DNA from: Alphaproteobacteria bacterium
GTDB lineage: Bacteria; Pseudomonadota; Alphaproteobacteria; Sphingomonadales; Sphingomonadaceae
Assembly (NCBI GenBank): GCA_018970965.1
Contig: JAGWVG010000047.1
Coordinates: 1 to 9,703 of the forward strand
Reading direction: 5' to 3'
Length of the DNA: 9,703 nt
Below the pieces are notes generated by a model. That model saw only the letters and a list, made by a program, of their open reading frames with translations. It had not been told where the DNA came from and did no database searches. A program made the translations under genes and the position numbers. Below are positions 1 to 7,502 of this stretch, piece after piece (the first letter of the stretch is position 1; each line of letters begins with the position of its first letter).

Positions 1-1806
1 AGCCCCGGCCAATCCGCGCTCTTGGCTTTGGGCGACCATGGCCAACGAAAAGCCAATGTAACACTGGGCTATAACCAAGGCGCCTTCAGCCTGTTCATGG
101 CGGGCCAGGCCGAGCGTGAGCGCGGCTGGCGTGCCTTTTCGCCCTCTGCTTTGTATCATGGCTTTGCCGATATGGGGTGGGATGGCGCGCAGGCTGGGGT
201 GCATATTAAGGCGCTGGCCGCAGATACCGATCTTGCAGGCAATGGCGCGTCGCCTGTCGAGCTTCTGGCCGCAAATCGAGCCGCTGTTTTTACACATCCT
301 GACCGAACAGCGAACCAATTGTTCCGCGGCTCGCTCCACCCGTGGATTGAGCTGGATGAGGGGAGCCGGCTTGAGGCCAGTCTATATATCCAGTCCCTGC
401 GACAGCGGACGGAAAATGGCGATGTGGCGGATATTGAGCCCTGCGCGTCCAATGGCGGGCTCTTATGCTTGGGGCATGATGCAGGGCGTTTTGCCTTTTT
501 GCAGGATCGCACAGGGGCGATCATCCCTTCTCGCCTTGGGATTGAAGATTATGCCGTCGTCAATCGAACACGGACACGCAGCACCAGCGGTGGCATGGTG
601 CTGCATTATGTGCGGCAGGAAGAGATATTTGGCCAGTCCCATAAAGTGATTCTGGGTCTGACACATGACCGCGCCCAGACCCGCTTTGGCGCTGAAACAG
701 AATTGGGGGCGCTGGAAGAAGATCGGGGTGTCACGGGGCTGGGGCCCATTATCCGTCAGGCCGATCTTGCTATTGCGCCCATAGATCTTGCTGTGCGGAC
801 ACGCAGCACCGGCCTTTTCGTGTGGGATGAAATCCGCCTGAGCCCCCGATTGTCGGCAGAGCTTGGCCTTCGCTGGACGGATGCACGTTTGGATCTGGAC
901 GATCAGCTGGGCATTGCATTGGATGGCCGCCATCGTTTCCATCGGCTTAATCCCAGCGTTGAGTTTGAATATCGCCTGCCGGAAAAGGCCGCACTGCGCT
1001 TTGGTTATTCAGAAACAAGCCGTGCGCCAACACCAGCAGAACTGTCCTGCGCACAAGAAAGCGCTCCGTGCAGCCTTACCAACTTCTTCGTCGCCGACCC
1101 GCCGTTAAACCAAGTCATTGCGCGGACTTGGGAGGCAGGCGCACAGGGGCGTTGGTCTGCGGGCGGCTGGCGGGGGGAATGGTCGGTTTCGCTATATCGC
1201 AGCGGCATTGATAATGATCTTTTGCTGACGGCAGCCCCAACACGCGGGCGGGCCTTTTTTCAAAATATTGGCCAAAGCCGCCGACAGGGAGGCGAGGCGC
1301 AATGGTCTGCCAATAAAGGCGCTTGGGCTGTCAAATTGGGCTATGCCTATGTGCAGGCGCAGTTTCTTTCGCCCTTCGTTGCCAATAGCCCGAACAACCC
1401 GGCCGCGGATGATCAAGGGCGTATCGCCATTCCAGCCGGGGCGCATTTGGCTGGCCTTCCCGCCCATCGTGGCGTCGCATCGCTTGCTTACGCGTCACAT
1501 GGATTTACCATTGAGGCATCGGTGCAGGCGCAATCCCATCAATGGCGCATGGGCGATGAAGCCAATTTAGACCGCCCCGTTGCAGGCTTTGCGCGGTTGG
1601 ATGTGGGCACAACATGGACGCTGCGACCCGGGCTAACGGCCTTTGTCGATATGACCAATGTTTTGAACCGGCATTATGCAAGCTTTGGAACCTATGCCGC
1701 CATAGATGGGGTTCACCTGCAAGAAGTGCCAAACGCATCTGACACGCGCGCCAATACGCCCAGCGCCCCGCGCCGATTTATGATTGGTGCCCGCCTTCGC
1801 CGATAA
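1..1806 (+). CDS. TonB-dependent outer-membrane receptor, C-terminal part (5' truncated by window edge)
   Basis: The reading frame is open from base 1 to the TAA at 1804-1806 (601 codons), so this is the 3' part of a longer gene. The TTG at 22 is not a real start. Such receptors form a 22-stranded outer-membrane beta-barrel that imports siderophores, vitamins or glycans using TonB energy. The signal peptide and plug domain would lie upstream of the window. What is visible is typical barrel: alternating hydrophobic/polar strands, a late segment FVDMTNVLNRHYASFGTYA (close to the conserved C-terminal box of the family), and the ending RRFMIGARLRR. Two closely spaced cysteine pairs (window codons 148/156 and 350/357) sit in likely extracellular loops and may form disulfides. 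The substrate cannot be told. The gene converges on the next gene with 23 bp between stop codons. Confidence 0.93.
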   Translation, partial: SPGQSALLALGDHGQRKANVTLGYNQGAFSLFMAGQAERERGWRAFSPSALYHGFADMGWDGAQAGVHIKALAADTDLAGNGASPVELLAANRAAVFTHPDRTANQLFRGSLHPWIELDEGSRLEASLYIQSLRQRTENGDVADIEPCASNGGLLCLGHDAGRFAFLQDRTGAIIPSRLGIEDYAVVNRTRTRSTSGGMVLHYVRQEEIFGQSHKVILGLTHDRAQTRFGAETELGALEEDRGVTGLGPIIRQADLAIAPIDLAVRTRSTGLFVWDEIRLSPRLSAELGLRWTDARLDLDDQLGIALDGRHRFHRLNPSVEFEYRLPEKAALRFGYSETSRAPTPAELSCAQESAPCSLTNFFVADPPLNQVIARTWEAGAQGRWSAGGWRGEWSVSLYRSGIDNDLLLTAAPTRGRAFFQNIGQSRRQGGEAQWSANKGAWAVKLGYAYVQAQFLSPFVANSPNNPAADDQGRIAIPAGAHLAGLPAHRGVASLAYASHGFTIEASVQAQSHQWRMGDEANLDRPVAGFARLDVGTTWTLRPGLTAFVDMTNVLNRHYASFGTYAAIDGVHLQEVPNASDTRANTPSAPRRFMIGARLRR

Positions 1807-1829
1807 GGTGTTCAACGGGCAAATGCGTC

Positions 1830-2201
1830 TCAATCTCTGACTGTCACAACGGGCATAAACCCGCCAAAAATCATTCGTTTCCCATCAAAGGGGATGGGGT
1901 TTTGGGCCGGATCCATCCGTGGGTCGCTATTGGCAGGATCGCGCAGCCGCGCCATCGCTGCATCGCGGGTCGCTTTGTCGGGCCATTCTACCCAGCTAAA
2001 CGCCACAGCTTCGTCGGGCGTGGCCTGAACGGCTTTGCGAAAATCGGTGTGCTCGCCATCGGGCACATCATCTTCCCAACATTCAACAATGCGCACGGCC
2101 CCCAGTTCGATAAACATCTCATCTGTGCGCTGGGCATGGGCAATAAACTGGTCGCGATTGGCCTTGGGCACGGCAATCACAAAGCCATCAATATAGGCCA
2201 T
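1830..2201 (-). CDS. DUF1428 (YbaA-like) small protein
   Basis: A 123-residue protein that closely resembles E. coli YbaA as I remember it: MAYIDGFVIAVP at the N-terminus, GAVRIVECWEDDVPDGEHTD in the middle, then the late SDPRM and PFDGKRMIFGGF motifs. The family has a small ferredoxin-like alpha/beta fold and no established biochemical function; cytoplasmic location is expected because no signal peptide is seen. The frame stays open upstream to 2462, but that extension would run into cobS on the other strand and has no family resemblance. The ATG at 2199-2201 has AAGGA (plus-strand 2209-2213) 7 nt upstream and starts exactly at the family's conserved N-terminus. It is divergent from cobS and convergent with the receptor gene, so it is probably a single-gene transcript. 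Confidence 0.92.
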   Translation of the reverse strand: MAYIDGFVIAVPKANRDQFIAHAQRTDEMFIELGAVRIVECWEDDVPDGEHTDFRKAVQATPDEAVAFSWVEWPDKATRDAAMARLRDPANSDPRMDPAQNPIPFDGKRMIFGGFMPVVTVRD

Positions 2202-2373
2202 AGTGGCGTCCTTTTTGCGTCTGCTGTGTCTTTGCCAATGGATCATGCGCAGATCAGGCGGGCTTGTCATCCATTCTGCGATAGCCCGAGCTTTGGGTGA
2301 GGGGCCTTGCCTTTGGGCGTACCCGCGTCCTATGGGCAAAGCAGTTGAGATTGATGAAAAGACGCGCTGATCC
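2202..2373. promoter_or_regulatory. Divergent intergenic region between the DUF1428 gene and cobS
   Basis: This 172-bp stretch must hold the promoters of both divergent genes. I see no convincing consensus promoter. The best plus-strand candidate is TTGCCT at 2307-2312, 18 bp from TATGGG at 2331-2336, a weak match that would give a leader of about 30 nt before cobS. The heptamer CTTTGGG occurs at 2291-2297 and again at 2311-2317, exactly 20 bp apart, with a partly inverted relative GGGCAAAG at 2334-2341; this could be an operator but may be chance. No riboswitch fold was recognised; specifically, I did not identify a cobalamin riboswitch before cobS. The ribosome-binding site for cobS is poor (only purine-rich GAAAAGA about 11 nt before the ATG). 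Confidence 0.4.
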
Positions 2374-3363
2374 ATGACTGATGTGCCCAACGTCCAGCCC
2401 GGTTCCACCACCTTGCTTCCCGCACCTGACACCAAGGTGAATGTGCGTGATGTGTTCGGCATTGATGTCGATATGGAATGCCCAGCCTTTTCCCAAGCGG
2501 ATGAACGCGTACCAGACCTTGATCCGACCTATGTGTTCGATCCGGATACCACGCTTGCCATTCTCGCAGGCTTTGCCTTTAACCGCCGCGTGATGGTGCA
2601 GGGCTATCATGGCACGGGCAAATCGACGCATATTGAGCAGGTTGCTGCCCGCCTCAAATGGCCGTGCATCCGCATCAACTTGGACGCGCACATCAGCCGT
2701 ATCGATTTGATTGGCCGCGATGCTATTGTGCTGCGCGATGGCAAGCAGGTGACTGAGTTCCGCGAGGGCCTGTTGCCATGGGCGCTGCAAACGCCAACGG
2801 CTTTGGTGTTTGATGAATATGACGCGGGCCGCCCGGATGTGATGTTTGTCATTCAGCGTGTGCTCGAAACCGAAGGCAAGCTGACACTGCTTGACCAGAA
2901 TCGTGTTATTCGGCCCAGCCCGTGGTTCCGCATGTTTGCCACCGCCAACACTGTTGGCTTGGGCGATACCAGTGGCTTGTATCACGGCACGCAGCAGATC
3001 AACCAAGGTCAGATGGATCGTTGGAATATTGTTGTTGGCCTGAACTATCTGCCAGCAGAGGTGGAAACCAACATCGTCCAAGCCAAGGCCAAAGAGGCTG
3101 ATCCCCAGCTTGTCGCCAATATGGTAAAGGTCGCGGACTTGAGCCGTCAGGGCTTTATCAATGGGGATATTTCAACGGTTATGAGCCCGCGGACTGTGAT
3201 CACTTGGGCGCAGAATACCGCGATCTTTAAAGATCCGGGCTTTGCCTTCCGCCTATCCTTCCTCAACAAATGTGATGAGGCAGAGCGTGCGCTGGTGGCC
3301 GAATATTATCAGCGCGTTTTTGGCAAGGATCTGCCGGAAAGCGTTGTCGGCAAAGCAGGCTGA
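2374..3363 (+). CDS. cobS: Cobaltochelatase subunit CobS (AAA+ ATPase)
   Basis: A 329-residue AAA+ ATPase matching CobS in length and motif order. In the aerobic cobalamin pathway, CobS and CobT form the ATP-driven chaperone that works with CobN to insert cobalt into hydrogenobyrinic acid a,c-diamide. Visible motifs: Walker A GYHGTGKS at residues 77-84, Walker B ALVFDEYD at 143-150, sensor-1 region FATANT at 188-193 (Asn192), and MDRW at 214-217 with a candidate arginine-finger region. The segment [20 protein letters not shown] and the N-terminal [20 protein letters not shown] are characteristic of CobS rather than of MoxR-type ATPases. The start ATG at 2374 gives the expected N-terminus despite a weak ribosome-binding site. 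The usual partner gene cobT is not adjacent; leuC follows after 59 bp. Confidence 0.94.
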   Translation: MTDVPNVQPGSTTLLPAPDTKVNVRDVFGIDVDMECPAFSQADERVPDLDPTYVFDPDTTLAILAGFAFNRRVMVQGYHGTGKSTHIEQVAARLKWPCIRINLDAHISRIDLIGRDAIVLRDGKQVTEFREGLLPWALQTPTALVFDEYDAGRPDVMFVIQRVLETEGKLTLLDQNRVIRPSPWFRMFATANTVGLGDTSGLYHGTQQINQGQMDRWNIVVGLNYLPAEVETNIVQAKAKEADPQLVANMVKVADLSRQGFINGDISTVMSPRTVITWAQNTAIFKDPGFAFRLSFLNKCDEAERALVAEYYQRVFGKDLPESVVGKAG

Positions 3364-3422
3364 TTTGCGAGCCCGCGAGGCCAATAAAGTTGGAAGTTTC
3401 ATAAAAAGGCACATGCAGCACT

Positions 3423-4853
3423 ATGTCGTCACGCCCGCGCACCTTGTATGAAAAAATCTGGGATGCTCACGTCGTGGATCGCCGCGATGATGGCACTTGC
3501 CTGATCTTCATTGATCGTCATCTGGTGCATGAAGTGACGAGCCCGCAAGCTTTTGAAGGGCTGCGTGCCGCGGGGCGCAAAGTGCGTCGCCCTGATTTAA
3601 CCTTGGCGGTGCCCGATCATAATTTGCCCACCACGCCGCGCTTGGACGCGCAGGGCCGCCCGGTGCCAATTGCTGATCCTGAAAGCGCGGCACAATTGGA
3701 GGCGCTGGAACGCAACGCCCCGGCATTTGGCATTCGCTATATCGGCGCGACCGATAAAGAGCAGGGCATTGTCCATGTCGTCGGGCCAGAACAGGGCTTT
3801 TCGTTGCCCGGGACAACCATTGTCTGTGGCGATAGTCACACAGCGTGCCATGGCGGCCTTGGCGCACTGGCCTTTGGCATTGGCACAAGCGAGGTAGAGC
3901 ATGTGCTTGCCACGCAGACATTGCTGCTGAAGCAATCAAAGACAATGGAAGTGCGCGTTGAGGGCGAGGTTGGCCCCGGCGTCTCGGCCAAGGATATTGT
4001 GCTGGAAATTGTCCGCCGCACGGGGGCTGCGGGCGGCACTGGCCATGTGATTGAATATACAGGGTCTGCCATTCGCAATCTGTCAATCGAAGGGCGGCTG
4101 ACGATTTCCAACATGGCGATTGAAGGCGGCGCGCGCGCAGGCCTGATCGCGCCCGATGATGTAACTTTTGCGTATCTCAAGGGCCGTCCCATGGCGCCCA
4201 AGGGCGCAGATTGGGATGCCGCTGTCGCTTATTGGCGCAGCCTCGCAACGGATCCCGGTGCGACCTATGACAAAACTGTTATCATCAATGCGGCGGACAT
4301 TGCCCCCAATGTCACTTGGGGCACCAGCCCAGAAGATGTTGTGGCAATTACAGGCGTTGTGCCCGATCCCATGAGCTTTGATGATCCATCGAAGCAAGTC
4401 GCCGCGCAAAAGTCGCTTGAGTATATGGGTCTGGTCCCGGGCCAGCGCCTGCAGGATGTTGATGTGCAGAACATCTTCATTGGCAGCTGCACCAACAGCC
4501 GGATTGAAGATTTGCGCGCTGCGGCTGCCGTGCTGAAAGGCCGTCACAAAGCGGCGGGTGTGAAATGGGCGATTGTTGTCCCCGGGTCAGGCCTTGTGAA
4601 AGCGCAAGCCGAGGCCGAAGGTCTGGATCGCATCTTTATCGATGCAGGCTTTGAATGGCGCGAGCCGGGCTGCTCGGCGTGTTTGGGGATGAACCCAGAC
4701 AAGGTGCCCGCCGGCGAACGCTGCGCCTCCACCAGCAACCGCAATTTCGTGGGCCGCCAAGGCCCGGGCGCACGCACGCACCTTGTGTCGCCGGCAATGG
4801 CCGCCGCGGCAGCCGTGACGGGGCGGCTGGCGGATGTGCGGGATCTCGCCTGA
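3423..4853 (+). CDS. leuC: 3-isopropylmalate dehydratase large subunit
   Basis: A 476-residue aconitase-superfamily protein, the normal length for LeuC. With the small subunit LeuD it isomerises 2-isopropylmalate to 3-isopropylmalate in leucine synthesis in the cytoplasm. Visible: N-terminal [21 protein letters not shown] at 63-70, [10 protein letters not shown] at 136-145, and the three [4Fe-4S] ligands Cys356 (in GSCTNSR), Cys417 and Cys420 (in GCSACLGMN). [19 protein letters not shown] near the end is the usual LeuC C-terminal signature. The ATG at 3423 follows AAGG at 3406-3409 by 13 nt, a long spacing, but no better in-frame start exists and the N-terminus fits the family. The 59-bp gap after cobS has no clear terminator, so cotranscription is possible. 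leuD is not next to it; the next gene is convergent. Confidence 0.97.
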   Translation: MSSRPRTLYEKIWDAHVVDRRDDGTCLIFIDRHLVHEVTSPQAFEGLRAAGRKVRRPDLTLAVPDHNLPTTPRLDAQGRPVPIADPESAAQLEALERNAPAFGIRYIGATDKEQGIVHVVGPEQGFSLPGTTIVCGDSHTACHGGLGALAFGIGTSEVEHVLATQTLLLKQSKTMEVRVEGEVGPGVSAKDIVLEIVRRTGAAGGTGHVIEYTGSAIRNLSIEGRLTISNMAIEGGARAGLIAPDDVTFAYLKGRPMAPKGADWDAAVAYWRSLATDPGATYDKTVIINAADIAPNVTWGTSPEDVVAITGVVPDPMSFDDPSKQVAAQKSLEYMGLVPGQRLQDVDVQNIFIGSCTNSRIEDLRAAAAVLKGRHKAAGVKWAIVVPGSGLVKAQAEAEGLDRIFIDAGFEWREPGCSACLGMNPDKVPAGERCASTSNRNFVGRQGPGARTHLVSPAMAAAAAVTGRLADVRDLA

Positions 4854-4867
4854 GCCTTTGGTGCCGG

Positions 4868-4884
4868 GGGGGGCTTAGCCCCCC
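4868..4884. terminator. Perfect G/C hairpin between convergent leuC and acyl-CoA dehydrogenase genes
   Basis: GGGGGGC TTA GCCCCCC forms a 7-bp stem with a 3-nt loop, 14 bp after the leuC stop. On the minus strand the loop is exactly the TAA stop codon of the dehydrogenase, and one arm encodes its final Gly codons. Its place between two converging genes suggests a bidirectional terminator. Neither side is followed by a T-rich tract, so it is not a canonical intrinsic terminator. Confidence 0.4.
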
Positions 4885-6143
4885 ATAAAGCCAAAAAGAT
4901 GCCCCGCCACTTTGCGCATCTGGATTTGCTCTGATCCTTCGGTGATGCGGTAGCGGCGGTGGTGGCGGTAGATATGTTCAAAGGGCTTGTGGCGTGAATA
5001 GCCAATGCCCCCATGCACTTGCATCGCGAAATCTGCCGCTTCGCAGCACAGGCGGTTTGCGCGGTAATTGCACATAGAGACTTTGTCAGACAGGCGAATG
5101 GCAACTTCCGGCTTTGTCATTGTGTCCATTTGCGCCGCTGTTTTCCAGATCAGCAGGCGGAGCATTTCGGCCTCGGTCTGCAATTCCACCAGCGGAAATT
5201 GGATCGCCTGATTGACCGCCAACGCCTTACCAAAGGGCTTGCGCTCTTGCGCATATTTCACGGCCTCATCGATGCAATATTGCGCCGCGCCCAGCGAGGA
5301 GGCGGCTTGGCGAATGCGGTTTTCATGCACAAAATGCTGGGCGACGGCCAGGCCCTCATCGAGCTTGCCCAGGATCGCACTCTCGGGCACCCAGACATTG
5401 GTGTAAGAACATTTGGGGTGGTCGGTGGGCATATTGAATGTCCACAAATACTCGCCAATCTGAAAGCCCGGCGCGTCGGTCGGCACAACGAAACAGGTGA
5501 TCCCGCGCGCCTTGCCATCTTCGCCATTGGTGCGCGCAAAGGTCATCACATGTGTGGCCACGTGCAGGCCTGTGGTCCACATTTTGTTGCCATCAATGCG
5601 ATAGCCCGGCACGCCATCACGCACCTCTGGCACGGCGCGCGTGTCCATATGCGTCGCGTCCGATCCATGATGTTCTTCGGTCAAGCCAAAGGCCCAGCGC
5701 ATCCGCCCGGCAAGCATTTCGGGAATAAAATCGCGCTTTTGCTGCTCAGTCCCAAAGTCGCGCAGCATCAGCACCTGCACCAAATTGCCGACAATGGAGC
5801 TTTCATTTTGCAGGTCATTGTGCAGCCCCAGACCCTTGGCGGCGAGATGGTGGCGGATGACGGCCATGGCGAGGTTCGACCCATCCTTGCCGCCAAACTC
5901 AGCTGGAATGGCAAAGCGATAATGGCCGGCGGCATCGGCCCGGCGGCGCATTTCGCTCAGCAGATCTTCCCATTCATGCCGGGGTAGGCCCTGATTGTCC
6001 CAATCTGTGCGTGCATGTTCGCGGCGATGATCAAAGAAACGGATATTATCATCCTGCGCTTCCAGCGGCTTAATCTCGCGCTCAATAAACGCATCGAGCT
6101 CCGCCAGATAATCGGTAATCTCTTGTGGAATTTCGAACAGCAT
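4875..6143 (-). CDS. Acyl-CoA dehydrogenase family flavoprotein
   Basis: A 422-residue acyl-CoA dehydrogenase-fold protein using FAD. The family oxidises acyl-CoA thioesters to 2-enoyl-CoA; the substrate here is unknown. Domains in order: helical N-terminal domain (about 1-145), beta domain with FGLTEEHHGSDATHM (about 152-166) and the flavin-contacting GNKMWTTG (about 185-192), then the C-terminal helical domain with RQAASSLGAAQYCIDEAVKY, QVHGGIGYSRHKPFEHIYR and YRITEGSEQIQMRKVAG. Glu402 of the TEG motif aligns with the catalytic base of medium-chain dehydrogenase (YEGT). An alternative ATG at 6150-6152 adds three residues. I prefer 6143 because it starts directly at the family-like MLFEIPQE and leaves AGGAAGAGG (6153-6161) 9 nt upstream, as in the flavoprotein gene at 9348. 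It is last in the operon, 24 bp after the phosphotransferase stop. Confidence 0.93.
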   Translation of the reverse strand: MLFEIPQEITDYLAELDAFIEREIKPLEAQDDNIRFFDHRREHARTDWDNQGLPRHEWEDLLSEMRRRADAAGHYRFAIPAEFGGKDGSNLAMAVIRHHLAAKGLGLHNDLQNESSIVGNLVQVLMLRDFGTEQQKRDFIPEMLAGRMRWAFGLTEEHHGSDATHMDTRAVPEVRDGVPGYRIDGNKMWTTGLHVATHVMTFARTNGEDGKARGITCFVVPTDAPGFQIGEYLWTFNMPTDHPKCSYTNVWVPESAILGKLDEGLAVAQHFVHENRIRQAASSLGAAQYCIDEAVKYAQERKPFGKALAVNQAIQFPLVELQTEAEMLRLLIWKTAAQMDTMTKPEVAIRLSDKVSMCNYRANRLCCEAADFAMQVHGGIGYSRHKPFEHIYRHHRRYRITEGSEQIQMRKVAGHLFGFMGG

Positions 6144-6152
6144 ATTGGGCAT

Positions 6153-6161
6153 CCTCTTCCT
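6153..6161 (-). promoter_or_regulatory. Ribosome-binding site of the acyl-CoA dehydrogenase gene
   Basis: The minus strand reads AGGAAGAGG here. The same 12-mer AGGAAGAGGATG precedes the flavoprotein gene at about 9354-9365. In that gene the ATG inside the 12-mer is out of frame and is not the start, which argues that here too the second ATG (6143) is used. Spacing is 9 nt to 6143, or none to 6152. Confidence 0.55.
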
Positions 6162-6167
6162 GATTTT

Positions 6168-7502
6168 TTAAGCGGCTAACCATGCCTGTTGGGCGGCCGC
6201 AAGTGCTGCGTATTTGGGCACATCATTGGCCAATTTGGTGAGCGCCATTTTGCGGAGCCGCGCCAATAGCCCGGGGGTGGCAAGGCTTTGTTGCCCAGCC
6301 AGCAAATCGTCCGCCAGCGCCTTGTCATGTGGGTTCAGCGGATTTTCCTGTTCGCGGATCAACATGCCAATCGCATTCATTGCAACGGCGGCCATAAATT
6401 TGTCGCGGCCTTGTGCGCGGGCTTTCACATCGCTGTCGATCCAGCCGCGCAGCGCCTCGAGCAATTCGACAGCAGAAGGCTCGCCTTGGCGCCGGGCAGG
6501 TGCGGGCGGCGCAAGCGTGATGCGGCCCCGTTCCGCTTCGGGTGCATCTTCTTCCAGCAGCAACAGAAGATCGAGTTCATTCTCGCTCGTCCGCCGGCCA
6601 ATCACCGCGCGCTCTAGGCTTGGGTCAACGCCCGTGCGCCAAATGTCGCCCATCTGCATACAGCCCAGGGCCCACCAGAGTGTGCGATAAATCAGCCAGA
6701 AGCGGAACCGATCACGCTCTACCGCGCGGCCGCTCTGCGCTTCATAGGCGGCAAAATAGCTTTCCAAATCGGCACAGCCAAAAGCAGGCTTATCAATATG
6801 GCCAAAGCGCCACACGGTCATGCAGCCATAGGCCAAATCTTCATGCGCATCGCCCCAATGCGCCAATTCCCAATCCAGCACGGCGGCCAAGCCTTTTGGC
6901 CCCACCATCACATTGCCCATGCGCAAATCGCCATGAACAAGGCTGGGGGGGGCGGGCGTTGGCAGATGGTCTTCGCACCATTTAATGGCCAGCGCGATAA
7001 TGGGCCGATCGCCCCCATAGTCCGCAAAGCGGCGCTTTAAGTCCGCCAGCGCCGCCTTGGTATCCATATGCGGCAAAGCAATGTCATCGCGCGGGGAGAT
7101 GGCGTGGATGCGCGCCAGTTCGCGCGCCAGATCTGCAATCAGGCTTGCCGGGGGCTCTGCCAGAATTTTGGCGGGATTTACCTCGGCCTCCACGCGCTTC
7201 ATCACGTAGCCGGTGCCCAGATCATCTGCGGGGTCTAACTCCCCCACAATTTCTGGGGCCAGCACGCCGCCGGCATGCGCCGCGCGCACCAGCTTTGCTT
7301 CCACATCATGGCCAAAGGGCCGGCCCTCCATCATCGCGGCAGATGGCGCACGGCGCAGCACATAGCCCGCGCCGCCCCAATCAAAGGACCAGCTTTCCAT
7401 ATTCGCCCCGCCCGACAGGCGGATCAGGTTGGCAAGCGGCAGGCTTGCACCCCCTGCCATCCGCGCCAAGGCCCGGGCGAGTTTGTCAGGGTCGAGGCTC
7501 AT
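6168..7502 (-). CDS. APH-family phosphotransferase with DUF6285-like C-terminal domain
   Basis: A 444-residue two-domain protein. Residues about 15-300 form an aminoglycoside-phosphotransferase/kinase-like fold: nucleotide-binding N-lobe (LIRLSGGANMESWSF, then YVLRRAP), catalytic loop HGDLRMGN at 190-197 with Asp192 and Asn197, and metal-binding LDWELA with Asp210. This branch resembles the kinase domain of mammalian ACAD10/ACAD11 and Pseudomonas LvaA, which phosphorylate 4-hydroxyacyl-CoA, rather than antibiotic resistance enzymes. Residues about 341-435 (PSAVELLEALRGWIDSDVKA and MNAIGMLIREQENPL) look like DUF6285, often a separate small protein beside such kinases. The ATG at 7500-7502 overlaps the upstream stop by 4 bp (ATGA) and has GGAGG 5 nt before it. 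An upstream TTG at 7514 would consume that site and is rejected. The acyl-CoA dehydrogenase gene follows, supporting acyl-CoA metabolism. The substrate is inferred. Confidence 0.9.
   Translation of the reverse strand: MSLDPDKLARALARMAGGASLPLANLIRLSGGANMESWSFDWGGAGYVLRRAPSAAMMEGRPFGHDVEAKLVRAAHAGGVLAPEIVGELDPADDLGTGYVMKRVEAEVNPAKILAEPPASLIADLARELARIHAISPRDDIALPHMDTKAALADLKRRFADYGGDRPIIALAIKWCEDHLPTPAPPSLVHGDLRMGNVMVGPKGLAAVLDWELAHWGDAHEDLAYGCMTVWRFGHIDKPAFGCADLESYFAAYEAQSGRAVERDRFRFWLIYRTLWWALGCMQMGDIWRTGVDPSLERAVIGRRTSENELDLLLLLEEDAPEAERGRITLAPPAPARRQGEPSAVELLEALRGWIDSDVKARAQGRDKFMAAVAMNAIGMLIREQENPLNPHDKALADDLLAGQQSLATPGLLARLRKMALTKLANDVPKYAALAAAQQAWLAA

Noticed and set aside
2202..2462. N-terminal extension of the DUF1428 protein
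   Set aside because: The added 87 residues would overlap cobS, match no family, and skip a good ribosome-binding site and ATG at 2201.
2254..3081. 275-codon open frame antisense to cobS
   Set aside because: It lies opposite a clear CobS protein, its translation resembles no family (His- and Ala-rich, low complexity), and it is explained by third-position G/C bias.
5013..5987. 324-codon plus-strand frame opposite the acyl-CoA dehydrogenase
   Set aside because: The dehydrogenase has all family motifs; this frame's His/Arg/Gly-rich translation is a typical mirror of a biased gene.
6168..7502. Aminoglycoside resistance kinase
   Set aside because: The APH fold is shared, but the extra C-terminal domain and the neighbouring acyl-CoA dehydrogenase point to the acyl-CoA-linked branch; nothing indicates drug resistance.
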